NCBI RefSeq assembly: GCF_015062935.1
Contig: NZ_SUTM01000003.1
Location: forward strand, 100,168 to 164,167
Direction: 5' to 3'
Length of the DNA stretch: 64,000 bases
Origin: Methanobrevibacter sp.
Lineage (GTDB): Archaea > Methanobacteriota > Methanobacteria > Methanobacteriales > Methanobacteriaceae
Positions 50,654 to 58,815 of the stretch are shown in pieces. The position numbers and the translations under genes were made by a program. The notes beneath the pieces are model-generated. The model had not been told where the DNA came from and made no database searches. It worked only from the letters and a program-made list of their open reading frames with translations. Numbering within the stretch: the first letter of the stretch is position 1; every line of letters begins with the position of its first letter.

Positions 50654-50812
50654 ATGTGTGAAATAATAAAACCCCGGCCAAATGAAATAATAATTTCAAA
50701 TAATTTCAGAGCACTTGAAGAAGCTATCGATGAGATTCAGGAAAGTGAAAACTTCAGAAATGAAAAGGAATTCTTTGATTCATACGCAATCAAGATAATG
50801 AAACTGGACTGA
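50654..50812 (+). CDS. Small element protein (52 aa)
   Basis: This 52-residue frame runs from ATG at 50654 (MCEIIKPRPNEIIISNNFRA) to TGA, mostly amphipathic helix (LEEAIDEIQESENFRNEKEF, then MKLD end). It lies upstream of other rightward early genes. The composition is protein-like and the frame is closed by no other stops, but there is no clear ribosome site. Function unknown. Confidence 0.5.
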   Translation: MCEIIKPRPNEIIISNNFRALEEAIDEIQESENFRNEKEFFDSYAIKIMKLD

Positions 50813-50850
50813 TAGCTTAAACCGTTGAACTAAATTTAAAAACATTAAAG

Positions 50851-50869
50851 GAGTCTGCAAACTATGTTA
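50851..50869 (+). repeat. 19-bp direct repeat, copy 2
   Basis: Same 19 bases as 50406-50424, here following AAAG so that GGAG is formed 9-10 bases before the ATG of a 34-residue frame. Confidence 0.7.
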
Positions 50870-50968
50870 GAACAAGAAGTAAATGGAGTAACCCACGTCC
50901 TAGTACCGAAAGACGTGTGGGATGACATAATGAACGTATTTGGAGAAATCCAAAACAGTGGAGAATAG
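50864..50968 (+). CDS. Small element protein (34 aa)
   Basis: A 34-residue frame (MLEQEVNGVTHVLVPKDVWD, then MNVFGEIQNSGE end) with GGAG ten bases upstream ends 2 bases before the next gene. The sequence looks like a genuine short peptide, perhaps a helix-strand regulator. Function unknown. Confidence 0.5.
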   Translation: MLEQEVNGVTHVLVPKDVWDDIMNVFGEIQNSGE

Positions 50969-50970
50969 AA

Positions 50971-51294
50971 ATGAATAGCTATTCACCATATCCTAAGATC
51001 AACCAGGAACCAACCGTCAACCAGTTCGAAGACAACTATCACGGAATACTAACCCATAAGGGTGAGATTAAAGTTGCTAAAGCTGATGTGGAGCAAGTTA
51101 TCCTTCACATTGACGATAACGGAACCGTACTGGTGATGGGAAGAGAAAAGGCATATGTAACCCAAATTCATGCAAAGCTATTGTCACTAATGCACTATGC
51201 ATGCAAAGGAGATATTGGATTTGTGAAATTCAGAAGAGGTGAAGCTTTCATTGTAGGATTCAGGAAAAACAAAGGAGCTGACAAAAATGTCTAA
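50971..51294 (+). CDS. Hypothetical element protein
   Basis: This 107-residue protein has a proline/asparagine-rich start (MNSYSPYPKINQEPTVNQFE). A folded part with alternating beta strands (GEIKVAKADVEQVILHIDDNGTVLVMG) and KFRRGEAFIVGFRKNKG near the C-terminus follows. No family recognised; possibly a nucleic-acid-binding early protein. It overlaps the next small gene by 8 bases. Confidence 0.6.
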   Translation: MNSYSPYPKINQEPTVNQFEDNYHGILTHKGEIKVAKADVEQVILHIDDNGTVLVMGREKAYVTQIHAKLLSLMHYACKGDIGFVKFRRGEAFIVGFRKNKGADKNV

Positions 51295-51421
51295 GCCTGC
51301 CAGACTGTATCCTAAAGAAGAACCTATGAATCCAAATCCAAGATTAATCCTTATGGGAAGCATAGTGTTTGCTATAATTATCGGATGGATTGGAATTGCA
51401 ACAACAACCGTAGGAATATAA
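51287..51421 (+). CDS. Small single-helix membrane protein
   Basis: This 44-residue protein begins MSKPARLYPKEEPMNPNPRL and ends in one strong membrane helix (LILMGSIVFAIIIGWIGIAT). AAGGAG lies upstream. It overlaps the preceding gene by 8 bases and precedes the annealing-protein candidate by 14 bases. Small membrane proteins are common in virus-like elements; the role is unknown. Confidence 0.6.
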   Translation: MSKPARLYPKEEPMNPNPRLILMGSIVFAIIIGWIGIATTTVGI

Positions 51422-51435
51422 AAAGGTGATATAAA

Positions 51436-51987
51436 ATGGTAAAAGCCGAATTAATTGAAAGTCCGGAAGAAACCGGAATTGTTAATGTCGATAATGTCCC
51501 TAACGTTGATGTAGCTATCGAACAATGGGATGCTTATCAAAAACTCTGTAAAGGATTACTGAATGAAACAGATTATCAGGAAATAATCGTTAAGGAAAAA
51601 GATGCTGACGGAAACTACGTTAAAGTGAAAAGACACTTCAAGAAAAAATCAGCATGGCAGAAACTCTCACGTGCATTCAATGTTGATACACATATTGTTG
51701 ATCGTGAAATTGAGAGAACAAAAATGGGAAGAGTACGTGAAGCCTACTACTGCGTTAGAGCAACACTGCCTAACGGCCGCAGCGTAGAATCAGATGCATT
51801 ATGCTCCAGGTCTGAAAAAGGAAAGGATAAAGTTTCAGACCACACTATAATGTCCACTGCTAAAACACGTGCTACCAATCGTGCAATAGCTGAACTTATT
51901 GGGGCTGGAGAAGTTAGTGCTGAAGAAATGTCAGCAGAAAAAATTGTTAACCAATCAAAATTTCTAAAAGAGGATAATTCCTCTTAA
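51436..51987 (+). CDS. Possible Rad52-like single-strand annealing protein
   Basis: In this 183-residue protein the central part (GRVREAYYCVRATLPNGRSVESDALCS, then SDHTIMSTAKTRATNRAIAELIGAGE) has a strand-strand-helix order and a TR/RAI-rich helix resembling the Rad52 or phage annealing proteins. The N-terminal part is acidic. It sits next to a possible ssDNA-related protein and the MCM helicase, a normal place for a recombination mediator. The family assignment is inference, without a catalytic motif to confirm it. Confidence 0.45.
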   Translation: MVKAELIESPEETGIVNVDNVPNVDVAIEQWDAYQKLCKGLLNETDYQEIIVKEKDADGNYVKVKRHFKKKSAWQKLSRAFNVDTHIVDREIERTKMGRVREAYYCVRATLPNGRSVESDALCSRSEKGKDKVSDHTIMSTAKTRATNRAIAELIGAGEVSAEEMSAEKIVNQSKFLKEDNSS

Positions 51988-52010
51988 ATAATTTTTTAGG
52001 AGATATTTAA

Positions 52011-52511
52011 ATGAGTTTTAATTCCAAACAAACAATATTCACAGGTACCGAACTTGATTATGAAGAAATTGTAGATATTCCAGAAGGATATGAAAAAGCA
52101 GAGCTAAAAGACTTTGAAGATGGCAAACTCCTAAGAGGCAGACCAGAAATGTCTTCAGTAACTTCCTACACCTTCGATGATGATGGTGAAGAAAAAACCA
52201 TTAACAGATTCAAGTTATACCTCTTCCAAGATGAAGACCAACTATACATTGAAATCAATGTCAACCTCAAAAACGACGGAGACCTCCACAAAAACATCAG
52301 AAAAGGAAGTGTGCTCTTTGATTTCATCACTTCAATTCTTGAACTCGAAAATGCAGGAAGTGTTGGTAAATCCAATATCATCAGAAACGTTAACTTAAAA
52401 GAATATCGTGAATTCGTTAACAATTTGGGAGAAATGACAATTCAGGTTAAAGAGAAAACCGGAAGCTATACCTATTACAGCTTCATTGTACGTGATGTTC
52501 AAGTAAGATAA
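52011..52511 (+). CDS. Hypothetical replication-linked protein
   Basis: This 166-residue protein is predicted beta-rich (RFKLYLFQDEDQLYIEINVNL, then TIQVKEKTGSYTYYSFIVRDVQVR at the C-terminus), as in OB-fold or ssDNA-binding proteins. Location between the annealing-protein candidate and MCM supports a DNA-replication role. No direct motif; unknown. Confidence 0.5.
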   Translation: MSFNSKQTIFTGTELDYEEIVDIPEGYEKAELKDFEDGKLLRGRPEMSSVTSYTFDDDGEEKTINRFKLYLFQDEDQLYIEINVNLKNDGDLHKNIRKGSVLFDFITSILELENAGSVGKSNIIRNVNLKEYREFVNNLGEMTIQVKEKTGSYTYYSFIVRDVQVR

Positions 52512-52523
52512 TGGAGTAGGCCA

Positions 52524-54500
52524 ATGGCAAGTGGTAAAGCACTGTTAAAGAAATTCATTAAAGATAATCTTAAAGAAGAGATTGATAAACTCAAATCTCA
52601 AAACAGACAGTGTAAAGTCAGTATTGATTATGAAGACCTCAATCAGTTTCTAATTGAACAATCTGGAAAGGATTTCTGGAAACATCAGATTTATGAATAC
52701 ATTGATCAGATGGAGGAGATTTTCAATACTGGCAATGTTGCCTTAAAATTCATGAATGTACCTGAAAGGGATAACCTCCATGATCTGGATGCCACATGCA
52801 ATAACAAATGGATAAGCACAAAAGCAATGATTAAAAATATGACAGACGTTAGAGTTGACTTGAAACAGGCCAGTTATGTCTGCAGGGAATGCGGAGCGCA
52901 GAACATTGTAAATATTGCTGACCCCAATCAGGGCGAAACTATACCTGCATACTGTAGAAATCCAGATTGTGCGGGAACCAGCAAATCAATGTTTCTTGAC
53001 AAGGACACCAGCATCTACAGAAACTATAAGCTGTTGAAACTTGAGGAACCTTTGGAATTAAGGAGTGGTGGAAGTTCAAGGGAATTCAAAGCTATTGTAT
53101 TGGATTATCTTGCCTCACCATTCACCAATCTGAAAGTTGGTGATGTTGTCAATGTTTGCGGAACATTCAAGATAGAACCACGACGAGTAAAGGGAAGAAG
53201 TGACGGATATGAATTCATCATCCATGTTCACAACATTACTCAAGTGGATGATGTCTTTGAGGATTCAAGAATATCCGAAGATGATGTTAATGAAATAATT
53301 AATCTATCTGAGCAGGACGACATTTTTGAATTATTATGCAATAGCTTAGCTCCTGAAGTTTACGGCTATGAAAATGTGAAGAAAGGTTTGATACTTCAAT
53401 TATTTGAAGGCAACAGGCCAGTAAACGACAGCTTCAAATCCAGCATGATGGACAGATGGACAATACATGTGCTGCTTATAGGAGACCCAGGTATAGGTAA
53501 GTCACAACTGATACAATCGATGAAAAAGCGTGCACCTAAAAACATTACAATATCCGGAACAAACACATCACAGGCTGGACTGACAGTATCTACAGTTAAG
53601 GATGAACTTACAGGAACATGGACAATGGAAGCAGGTGCAACAGTACTTGCAGACACCGGAGTATTATGTATCGATGAATATGACAAGCTTTCACAATCAG
53701 CACAGAAGAGCTTGAACGAACCTATGGAACAGTCAAGTGTTTCATCAGCAAAGGCTGGGCTCGTTCAGGTAATGTCAGCTAGAACTTCAATACTTGCAGG
53801 TGCAAATCCAAAGTACAGCAAGTTCGATCCATACAAATCACATCGGGAGCAATTGGATATTCCGGAATCTAATTTATCCAGATTCGATTTGATATTTGTC
53901 TTAAAAGATGATGTTGATGAGGAAAAAGATTCAAAGCTAGCAGATGCATTACTTAACAAGGATTATATTGTAGATGAATCTGAAATCATGGATATTGAAC
54001 TCTTTAAAAAATACATCACATGGATTAAGGCCAACTGCTTTCCAGTCTTAAGCAGTGAGGCAAAAACATTGCTTAGGGAGTTTTATGTCGATACAAGAAA
54101 AACAGCATTGCAAACCAGTGACGGCAAACCAATCACTCCACGTGATTTAAAGGCATTGGAGAGATTGACAATAGCTAGAGCAAAATGTGAATACAGACAA
54201 GAAGCAACAATAACAGATGCAATTGAAGCTATTGATATTTACAAGGAAGCATTAAGTGGATTGGGATTAACATTAGCAACCGCAGGTGAGCTACATGGAA
54301 TTCATTCTGAAAATGAATTAAATGCTATATCTGAAATGGAGAATATGATTAGAAGCAATATAGCTATTGAAGGAGTGCCATTATCTGCCGAATCAATAAG
54401 GCATCTTGAAATGGAATGTGGAGTATTATGTCATGAGAAAGGCATTAATCGTGAGGGCATATTTGACATTGCATATTCAAATGTGAAAAACTCTCTATAG
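52524..54500 (+). CDS. MCM-type replicative helicase (element-encoded)
   Basis: This 658-residue MCM has an N-terminal domain with a Cys4 zinc finger (Cys120, Cys123, Cys144, Cys149). The AAA+ core shows Walker A GDPGIGKS (about 320-327, Lys326), Walker B CIDEYDKL (about 382-389), and the arginine-finger region (ESNLSRFDLIFVL). A C-terminal winged helix is probable. It unwinds DNA at the element's origin. The element thus carries its own helicase and may replicate independently. It starts 12 bases after the preceding gene. Confidence 0.95.
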   Translation: MASGKALLKKFIKDNLKEEIDKLKSQNRQCKVSIDYEDLNQFLIEQSGKDFWKHQIYEYIDQMEEIFNTGNVALKFMNVPERDNLHDLDATCNNKWISTKAMIKNMTDVRVDLKQASYVCRECGAQNIVNIADPNQGETIPAYCRNPDCAGTSKSMFLDKDTSIYRNYKLLKLEEPLELRSGGSSREFKAIVLDYLASPFTNLKVGDVVNVCGTFKIEPRRVKGRSDGYEFIIHVHNITQVDDVFEDSRISEDDVNEIINLSEQDDIFELLCNSLAPEVYGYENVKKGLILQLFEGNRPVNDSFKSSMMDRWTIHVLLIGDPGIGKSQLIQSMKKRAPKNITISGTNTSQAGLTVSTVKDELTGTWTMEAGATVLADTGVLCIDEYDKLSQSAQKSLNEPMEQSSVSSAKAGLVQVMSARTSILAGANPKYSKFDPYKSHREQLDIPESNLSRFDLIFVLKDDVDEEKDSKLADALLNKDYIVDESEIMDIELFKKYITWIKANCFPVLSSEAKTLLREFYVDTRKTALQTSDGKPITPRDLKALERLTIARAKCEYRQEATITDAIEAIDIYKEALSGLGLTLATAGELHGIHSENELNAISEMENMIRSNIAIEGVPLSAESIRHLEMECGVLCHEKGINREGIFDIAYSNVKNSL

Positions 54501-54504
54501 GGAA

Positions 54505-54562
54505 GTTTTTGAAATCGTGTGTATATGTGTATGATACACAAGTGTGTATGATTTTCAAAAAC
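54505..54562. promoter_or_regulatory. RHH operator with nested repeats
   Basis: The palindrome TGTGTATGATACACA (54526-54540) is flanked on each side by GTGTGTAT (54517-54524 and 54542-54549). The whole is bracketed by near-perfect long arms GTTTTTGAAATC / GATTTTCAAAAAC (54505-54516, 54550-54562). It sits upstream of the RHH gene and is a natural autoregulatory site for it; binding is inferred. Confidence 0.65.
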
Positions 54563-54610
54563 CCCCGACACCTTTTTGAGAATTGAGTATTATGAATTGA
54601 GGACGAAAGT

Positions 54611-55075
54611 ATGACAAAACAAAGAATAAATATTTCAATAGATAGTGAGCTATTAAAAAAAGCAAAAAAACACATACCTAATCTATCTGCATTCATTGAA
54701 GAATGTTTAAAACATTACCTCGGTTATGCAGAAGGAACAATACCTGTAGGAAACATCAATGAAATTACAGATAAGATCGGTAAATTGAATGTAGAATTGT
54801 TTTTAATAAATCAAAACTACAATGCAGAAGAAAGTATGAAACACGTTGAAAATGAAGAAAAGAATAAAGCATGGAGATTCTTATGGAATGATTTCAGACC
54901 AAGATTAATTCCTGATGAAACCTTATTGAAAAAAGCAGTTGAACAATTAGGAAAAAATGAAGAAGAATTAGAAGATATTCTTGACTGGGTCTACATGACA
55001 GACATTAAGGTAGATACCAATTCCTGGCAGGATGTCTTAGAAAAATATGAGAAATACAGAGAAGATGAATTCTGA
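54611..55075 (+). CDS. Ribbon-helix-helix regulator with C-terminal domain
   Basis: In this 154-residue protein, residues 1-45 match a ribbon-helix-helix fold (RINISIDSELLKKAKKHIPNLSAFIEECLKHYLGY). The rest is helical and acidic with LEDILDWVYMTDIKVD. RHH proteins bind as dimers to short repeats, here probably the nested TGTGTAT set upstream. It lies at the convergent end of the early genes. A regulator of the element is likely. Confidence 0.82.
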   Translation: MTKQRINISIDSELLKKAKKHIPNLSAFIEECLKHYLGYAEGTIPVGNINEITDKIGKLNVELFLINQNYNAEESMKHVENEEKNKAWRFLWNDFRPRLIPDETLLKKAVEQLGKNEEELEDILDWVYMTDIKVDTNSWQDVLEKYEKYREDEF

Positions 55076-55089
55076 AATTGAATTGGGTT

Positions 55090-55175
55090 ATGTGTGATGC
55101 TATCATCCACATTAACTCTTTTGTTTTTTGATAGCTATTTTTTCATGGGGTTCAGTAAATGTTACTTGGGCAAGT
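55090..55175 (-). pseudogene. Remnant of a terminase large subunit 3' end
   Basis: The bases at 55090-55165 align with the 3' end of the intact terL at 61480-61570: TAGCTATTTTTTCAT is identical, and ATCxACATxAACTCTTTT matches in 16 of 18. Translated, QVTFTEPHEKIA matches VVAFTGGYEKIA of TerL, then after a short deletion KRVNVDDSI matches KRVDVDKWY. Upstream of this the similarity ends. It lies in the same orientation as terL, next to the ALP1 terminator. Confidence 0.7.
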
Positions 55176-55204
55176 AGAATAAACAGTGATATTGTTGCTT
55201 AAAT

Positions 55205-55241
55205 AAAAAAAGAAAAAAGAGCAGATGTAAAAAATACATCT
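55205..55241 (-). terminator. ALP1 terminator
   Basis: On the minus strand AGATGTA pairs with TACATCT around a T-rich loop, overlapping the ALP1 stop and followed by CTTTTTTCTTTTTTT. Confidence 0.72.
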
Positions 55242-58200
55242 ACTTGACAGTTATTTTAACTTTTACAGACTTTGCGTTATAGTATTTGCTTCCCGCATAT
55301 TTTACAGTTGCAGTGTATTTGCCCTTTTTGGTCAGTTTGGTGATTTTGAAGGTTGCAACTCCTTTGCTGTTGGTTTTAGCAGTGTAGGTTTTCTTGTTGA
55401 CTTTTATTGTAACTTTTGTGTTTTTCATGACCTTATTTTGATTGGTTTTTAAAGTTACTGTGTATTTTTTGGTTTTAACACTGCTTTTGAATGTTTTTGC
55501 CTTTGCAGTCAGTTTTGGTGTTGCCTTTTTGACTGTAACTTTTGCGGTTGCAGATGATGCGTTGTAGTTGTCATCTCCGGCAAATGCTATTTTTGCAGTG
55601 TAGGTCTTTGGAGCATATCCATTAGTTGTTATTTTGGCCTGACCGTTTTTATCTGTAGTTGCAGATTTGGCGCCGTTAATGTTGATTGATATTTTTGCAC
55701 CTTCAATAGGATTTCCATTTGCATCTTTTAAGGTTACAACAAGATATTTTCCACCATTGTAAACTGTAGTTACAGAAGAAGCTAAAACAGTAGAAGCTGC
55801 CTTTTCGACAGATACATTAACAACTGCAGATGAGTTTGCATAGTTGGAACTGCCGTTGAAGCTGATAACAGCTGAATATACGTTTGAAGGCAGGCCTTTA
55901 GTGGAAATGTTAATCTGGCCGTTTTCATCGGAAGTTACATTGTGAATTCCATTTAAATCAACAGACATCGGCATATCAGCAACAGGATTGCCTTTTACAT
56001 CTTTTATGGTAGCTACAAGGTAGCTGTCTGCATTGTATACGGTTATGACCGGATCCGCTGCAATGTCTGTTGGCATTTTAGCAATTTCAAGTGCTACTGT
56101 AACCGCTTTGTTAAAGACATATGCATGATGTTCGATAGCCATTTTTGCTGTGTAGTTACCTGCATCAAGTCCCACAGTCCAGTTTTCGTTAGTCAAAACA
56201 TCATAAGTACCGATGAGAGTATCGTTTTTATATACTCTGACAGTAATGATAACGTCATTTACTGCAATTCCGTCAGCATTTGTTGCATTGAAGAACAGTG
56301 CATCACCAAAGCCGTATGTAGAGCTGAAATTTGGAACTGTCAAATAAAGCTTAGGAACTGAAGTTGAATACCAGTTGTTACCTTCTGTAGTTGCTTTGTT
56401 TCCGTAGAAAATACAATCTCTTGCAGAACCAGAATAAATCGCTCCACCATAATCTGCAGAACAGTTTGTGAAATTAGAATCCCTCATGATTCCATCACGA
56501 CCATACCAGTAAATTGCACCTCCGCTTTCTTTAGAAGAACAGTTAATTAAATTGGAATAAGAAAGAACTCCCAGTTCACCGGACCAATATATAGCACCTG
56601 CACTTCCATTGACAGATAAACAATTTGTGAAATTGGAATTATTCACTACAATCCTGTTTTTATAACAGCTTAAAGCACCGGCTAAATTAAGAGAGAGACA
56701 ATTGTCGAAAGTACAATTAATGACGCTGGAAGGATTATGGATGGCTCCGCTTTCTGTAGCATAACAGTCATTAAAGCTGCTATTAATAACCTCTTTAGCC
56801 TCGTAAATAGCTCCACCGTTTTTATTAGTAGAACAATTGTAGAAACTGGAATTGATTACATTGTCTGCTGATTTAATAGCCCCACCATATTCAATGGCTG
56901 AACAATTGTAAAAACTGCAGTTGATTACATCATAAGGGGAATCGATAGCACCGCTGTGTCTTCCGTTTGCAGTGTTATTGATGAAAATACAATCAATCAC
57001 ATCACGGACAGATGCAATAGCCCCCCCATCATTACTGGCGGAATTGTTGATGAATATACATCCAATCACATTACCCTTAGAATCAGCGGTCTTATAAGCG
57101 CCACCATTGTATGCGGAATTGTTTATGAAATTGGAGTTGTAAACATGAACTCCATTACCATATGCAGACCCATAAACTAGATTTGCCTGATCATATAATG
57201 CACCACCGTCTCCATTAGCAGAGCAGTTAAAGAAAGTGCAGTCGTAGACAGCACCTACACTGAGCAGCCAATGTACAGCACCTCCAGTTTCCTTAGCAGA
57301 GCAGTTTATGAAAGTACAATTTGAATTTGTCCCAGTATTCCAGAAAATAGCACCTCCATTTTTAGCGGAACAGTTTAAGAAATAAGAATCAGACAGTATG
57401 CCTTTATCTCCCGGCCAGAAGACAGCACCCCCTCCATTATCAGCGTAACAGCTTATGAAAGTAGAATTAGAAAGAGTTCCCATATCACCAGGCCAACGAA
57501 CAGCACCTGCTTCTCCAGCATAACATCTTATGAAATTAGAGTTATTTACAGTACCGTTAGCACCTTCCCAGTTAATAGCACCACCAGCAGCGGAAGTACA
57601 GTTTATGAAATTAGAATTTGTTACAATACCTTTTGCACCATTCCACCAAATGGCTGCACCTCTTGCACCCGCACCAGATTTACCATCATGAGATTTGGAA
57701 AAATTACAATCAGTTACATTACCGTTTTCACCATTCCAGAAAATAGTACCATAATAATCTTCAGAACAGTTATCAAAGTTACAGTTGTTTACTGTACCGT
57801 TAACACCTTCCCAATAGATTGCACCTGCTCTTCCGGAATAAGTATCTTTGAATTTACAGTTGGACACTTTTCCACGGGCTCCACGCCAGTCAATAGGACC
57901 ATTACCATCCCCGCCACGGCATTTCTCAAAAGTACAGTCAGTTACTATACCATCTGCACCCATCATTTTGATGGCCGCTCCGCCTCCTTGGCCGGAAGAG
58001 CAGTTTATGAACTTACATCCTGACACTATTCCACCATCACTTTCCCAGTAGATTGCACCGGCAGGACCATTTGCACTTGTGTCTTCAAACTTGCAGTAAG
58101 TTACTTCGGCACCAGTACTGTTCATGTAGATGGCACCTCCAGTGTTTGCACTGCATCCATCAAACTTGCAGCTGGTTATTGTCATGCCATCACCGTTTAC

Positions 58201-58767
58201 GTAAACCGCACCACCTGTCCTTGCATTGGAGTTTATGAATGTACAGTTATCTAAAGTACCACCTTTAGCTATCCACAGGATGGAACCGCCTTCATCATCG
58301 GATTTACCGTTTACAAATACTATGTCTTTCAGCACCACATTTGAACTGTGGATGTTAAAAATCCTTGCTAGATTATAGGCTTCGAACTTGTGTCCGTTAC
58401 CGTGTATTGTTACATTATAACCGATATCAATACCGTATTTATCTACAAGAGTCCTATTTACTCCCATTTCGTCTACGTAATATTCAGGTCCAATATAAAT
58501 ATAATCGTGATTGAGATAAATCTCACTTTCAGGATACCATATAAATTGACGGGCCAGGGTACCGAATGAGAATGTGCCGTTTCCATCAGCACTTATTACA
58601 TCCTCATCATCAGCACCCAGAACATCATCATTTATTTCATCATCGATTTCTACAGCATCACTTATTTCTTCAATATCTGCTGTAGCGTTTTCATCTGCAC
58701 TTACGGCAGAAATTGTTAAAATAGCCAGTAACAGAAGTGTCACCAGCATCAGCTTTTTATATTTCAT
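55240..58767 (-). CDS. Adhesin-like protein 1 (PMP-type beta-helix, Ig-like repeats)
   Basis: This 1175-residue surface protein has a signal peptide (KKLMLVTLLLLAILTISAVSA) and an acidic linker. About 25 beta-helix repeats of the polymorphic-membrane-protein type follow (GGAIYW, FINCSA, NGGAIFWNTG). Three Ig-like domains come next (about 790-1085), and a lysine-rich C-terminal domain ends YAGSKYYNAKSVKVKITVK. It likely anchors to pseudomurein and contacts other cells or surfaces. The helix repeats are rich in N, G and S with few charged residues. It lies inside the integrated element, downstream of ALP2, and shares the same 39-bp leader segment. Confidence 0.9.
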   Translation of the reverse strand: MKYKKLMLVTLLLLAILTISAVSADENATADIEEISDAVEIDDEINDDVLGADDEDVISADGNGTFSFGTLARQFIWYPESEIYLNHDYIYIGPEYYVDEMGVNRTLVDKYGIDIGYNVTIHGNGHKFEAYNLARIFNIHSSNVVLKDIVFVNGKSDDEGGSILWIAKGGTLDNCTFINSNARTGGAVYVNGDGMTITSCKFDGCSANTGGAIYMNSTGAEVTYCKFEDTSANGPAGAIYWESDGGIVSGCKFINCSSGQGGGAAIKMMGADGIVTDCTFEKCRGGDGNGPIDWRGARGKVSNCKFKDTYSGRAGAIYWEGVNGTVNNCNFDNCSEDYYGTIFWNGENGNVTDCNFSKSHDGKSGAGARGAAIWWNGAKGIVTNSNFINCTSAAGGAINWEGANGTVNNSNFIRCYAGEAGAVRWPGDMGTLSNSTFISCYADNGGGAVFWPGDKGILSDSYFLNCSAKNGGAIFWNTGTNSNCTFINCSAKETGGAVHWLLSVGAVYDCTFFNCSANGDGGALYDQANLVYGSAYGNGVHVYNSNFINNSAYNGGAYKTADSKGNVIGCIFINNSASNDGGAIASVRDVIDCIFINNTANGRHSGAIDSPYDVINCSFYNCSAIEYGGAIKSADNVINSSFYNCSTNKNGGAIYEAKEVINSSFNDCYATESGAIHNPSSVINCTFDNCLSLNLAGALSCYKNRIVVNNSNFTNCLSVNGSAGAIYWSGELGVLSYSNLINCSSKESGGAIYWYGRDGIMRDSNFTNCSADYGGAIYSGSARDCIFYGNKATTEGNNWYSTSVPKLYLTVPNFSSTYGFGDALFFNATNADGIAVNDVIITVRVYKNDTLIGTYDVLTNENWTVGLDAGNYTAKMAIEHHAYVFNKAVTVALEIAKMPTDIAADPVITVYNADSYLVATIKDVKGNPVADMPMSVDLNGIHNVTSDENGQINISTKGLPSNVYSAVISFNGSSNYANSSAVVNVSVEKAASTVLASSVTTVYNGGKYLVVTLKDANGNPIEGAKISININGAKSATTDKNGQAKITTNGYAPKTYTAKIAFAGDDNYNASSATAKVTVKKATPKLTAKAKTFKSSVKTKKYTVTLKTNQNKVMKNTKVTIKVNKKTYTAKTNSKGVATFKITKLTKKGKYTATVKYAGSKYYNAKSVKVKITVK
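58721..58759. repeat. 39-bp repeat in ALP1 signal-peptide region
   Basis: Identical to 61245-61283 in ALP2. Same position in both genes, codes for the KKLMLVTLLLLAI part of the signal peptide. Direct repeat in the same orientation, 2524 bp apart. Confidence 0.85.
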
Positions 58768-58797
58768 TTAAATAACCTCATTTAAAAAAATAATATA

Positions 58798-58815
58798 AAG
58801 GGAATTTAATCCCTT
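58798..58815 (-). terminator. ALP2 terminator / ALP1 leader
   Basis: On the minus strand AAGGGA pairs with TCCCTT right after the ALP2 stop, followed by TATATTATTTTTTT. The same AT-rich part may act as the ALP1 promoter. Confidence 0.5.

Noticed and set aside
50406..50869. CRISPR-like repeats
   Set aside because: Only two copies, with unequal surroundings and no spacer pattern or cas genes.
55163..55176. TACTTG/CAAGTA palindrome as an attachment site
   Set aside because: Short, found at the edge of the terL remnant, with no second copy recognised in the window.
57688..58023. Open frames on the + strand opposite ALP1
   Set aside because: Shadow frames of the repetitive beta-helix coding sequence; no ribosome sites and no family features.
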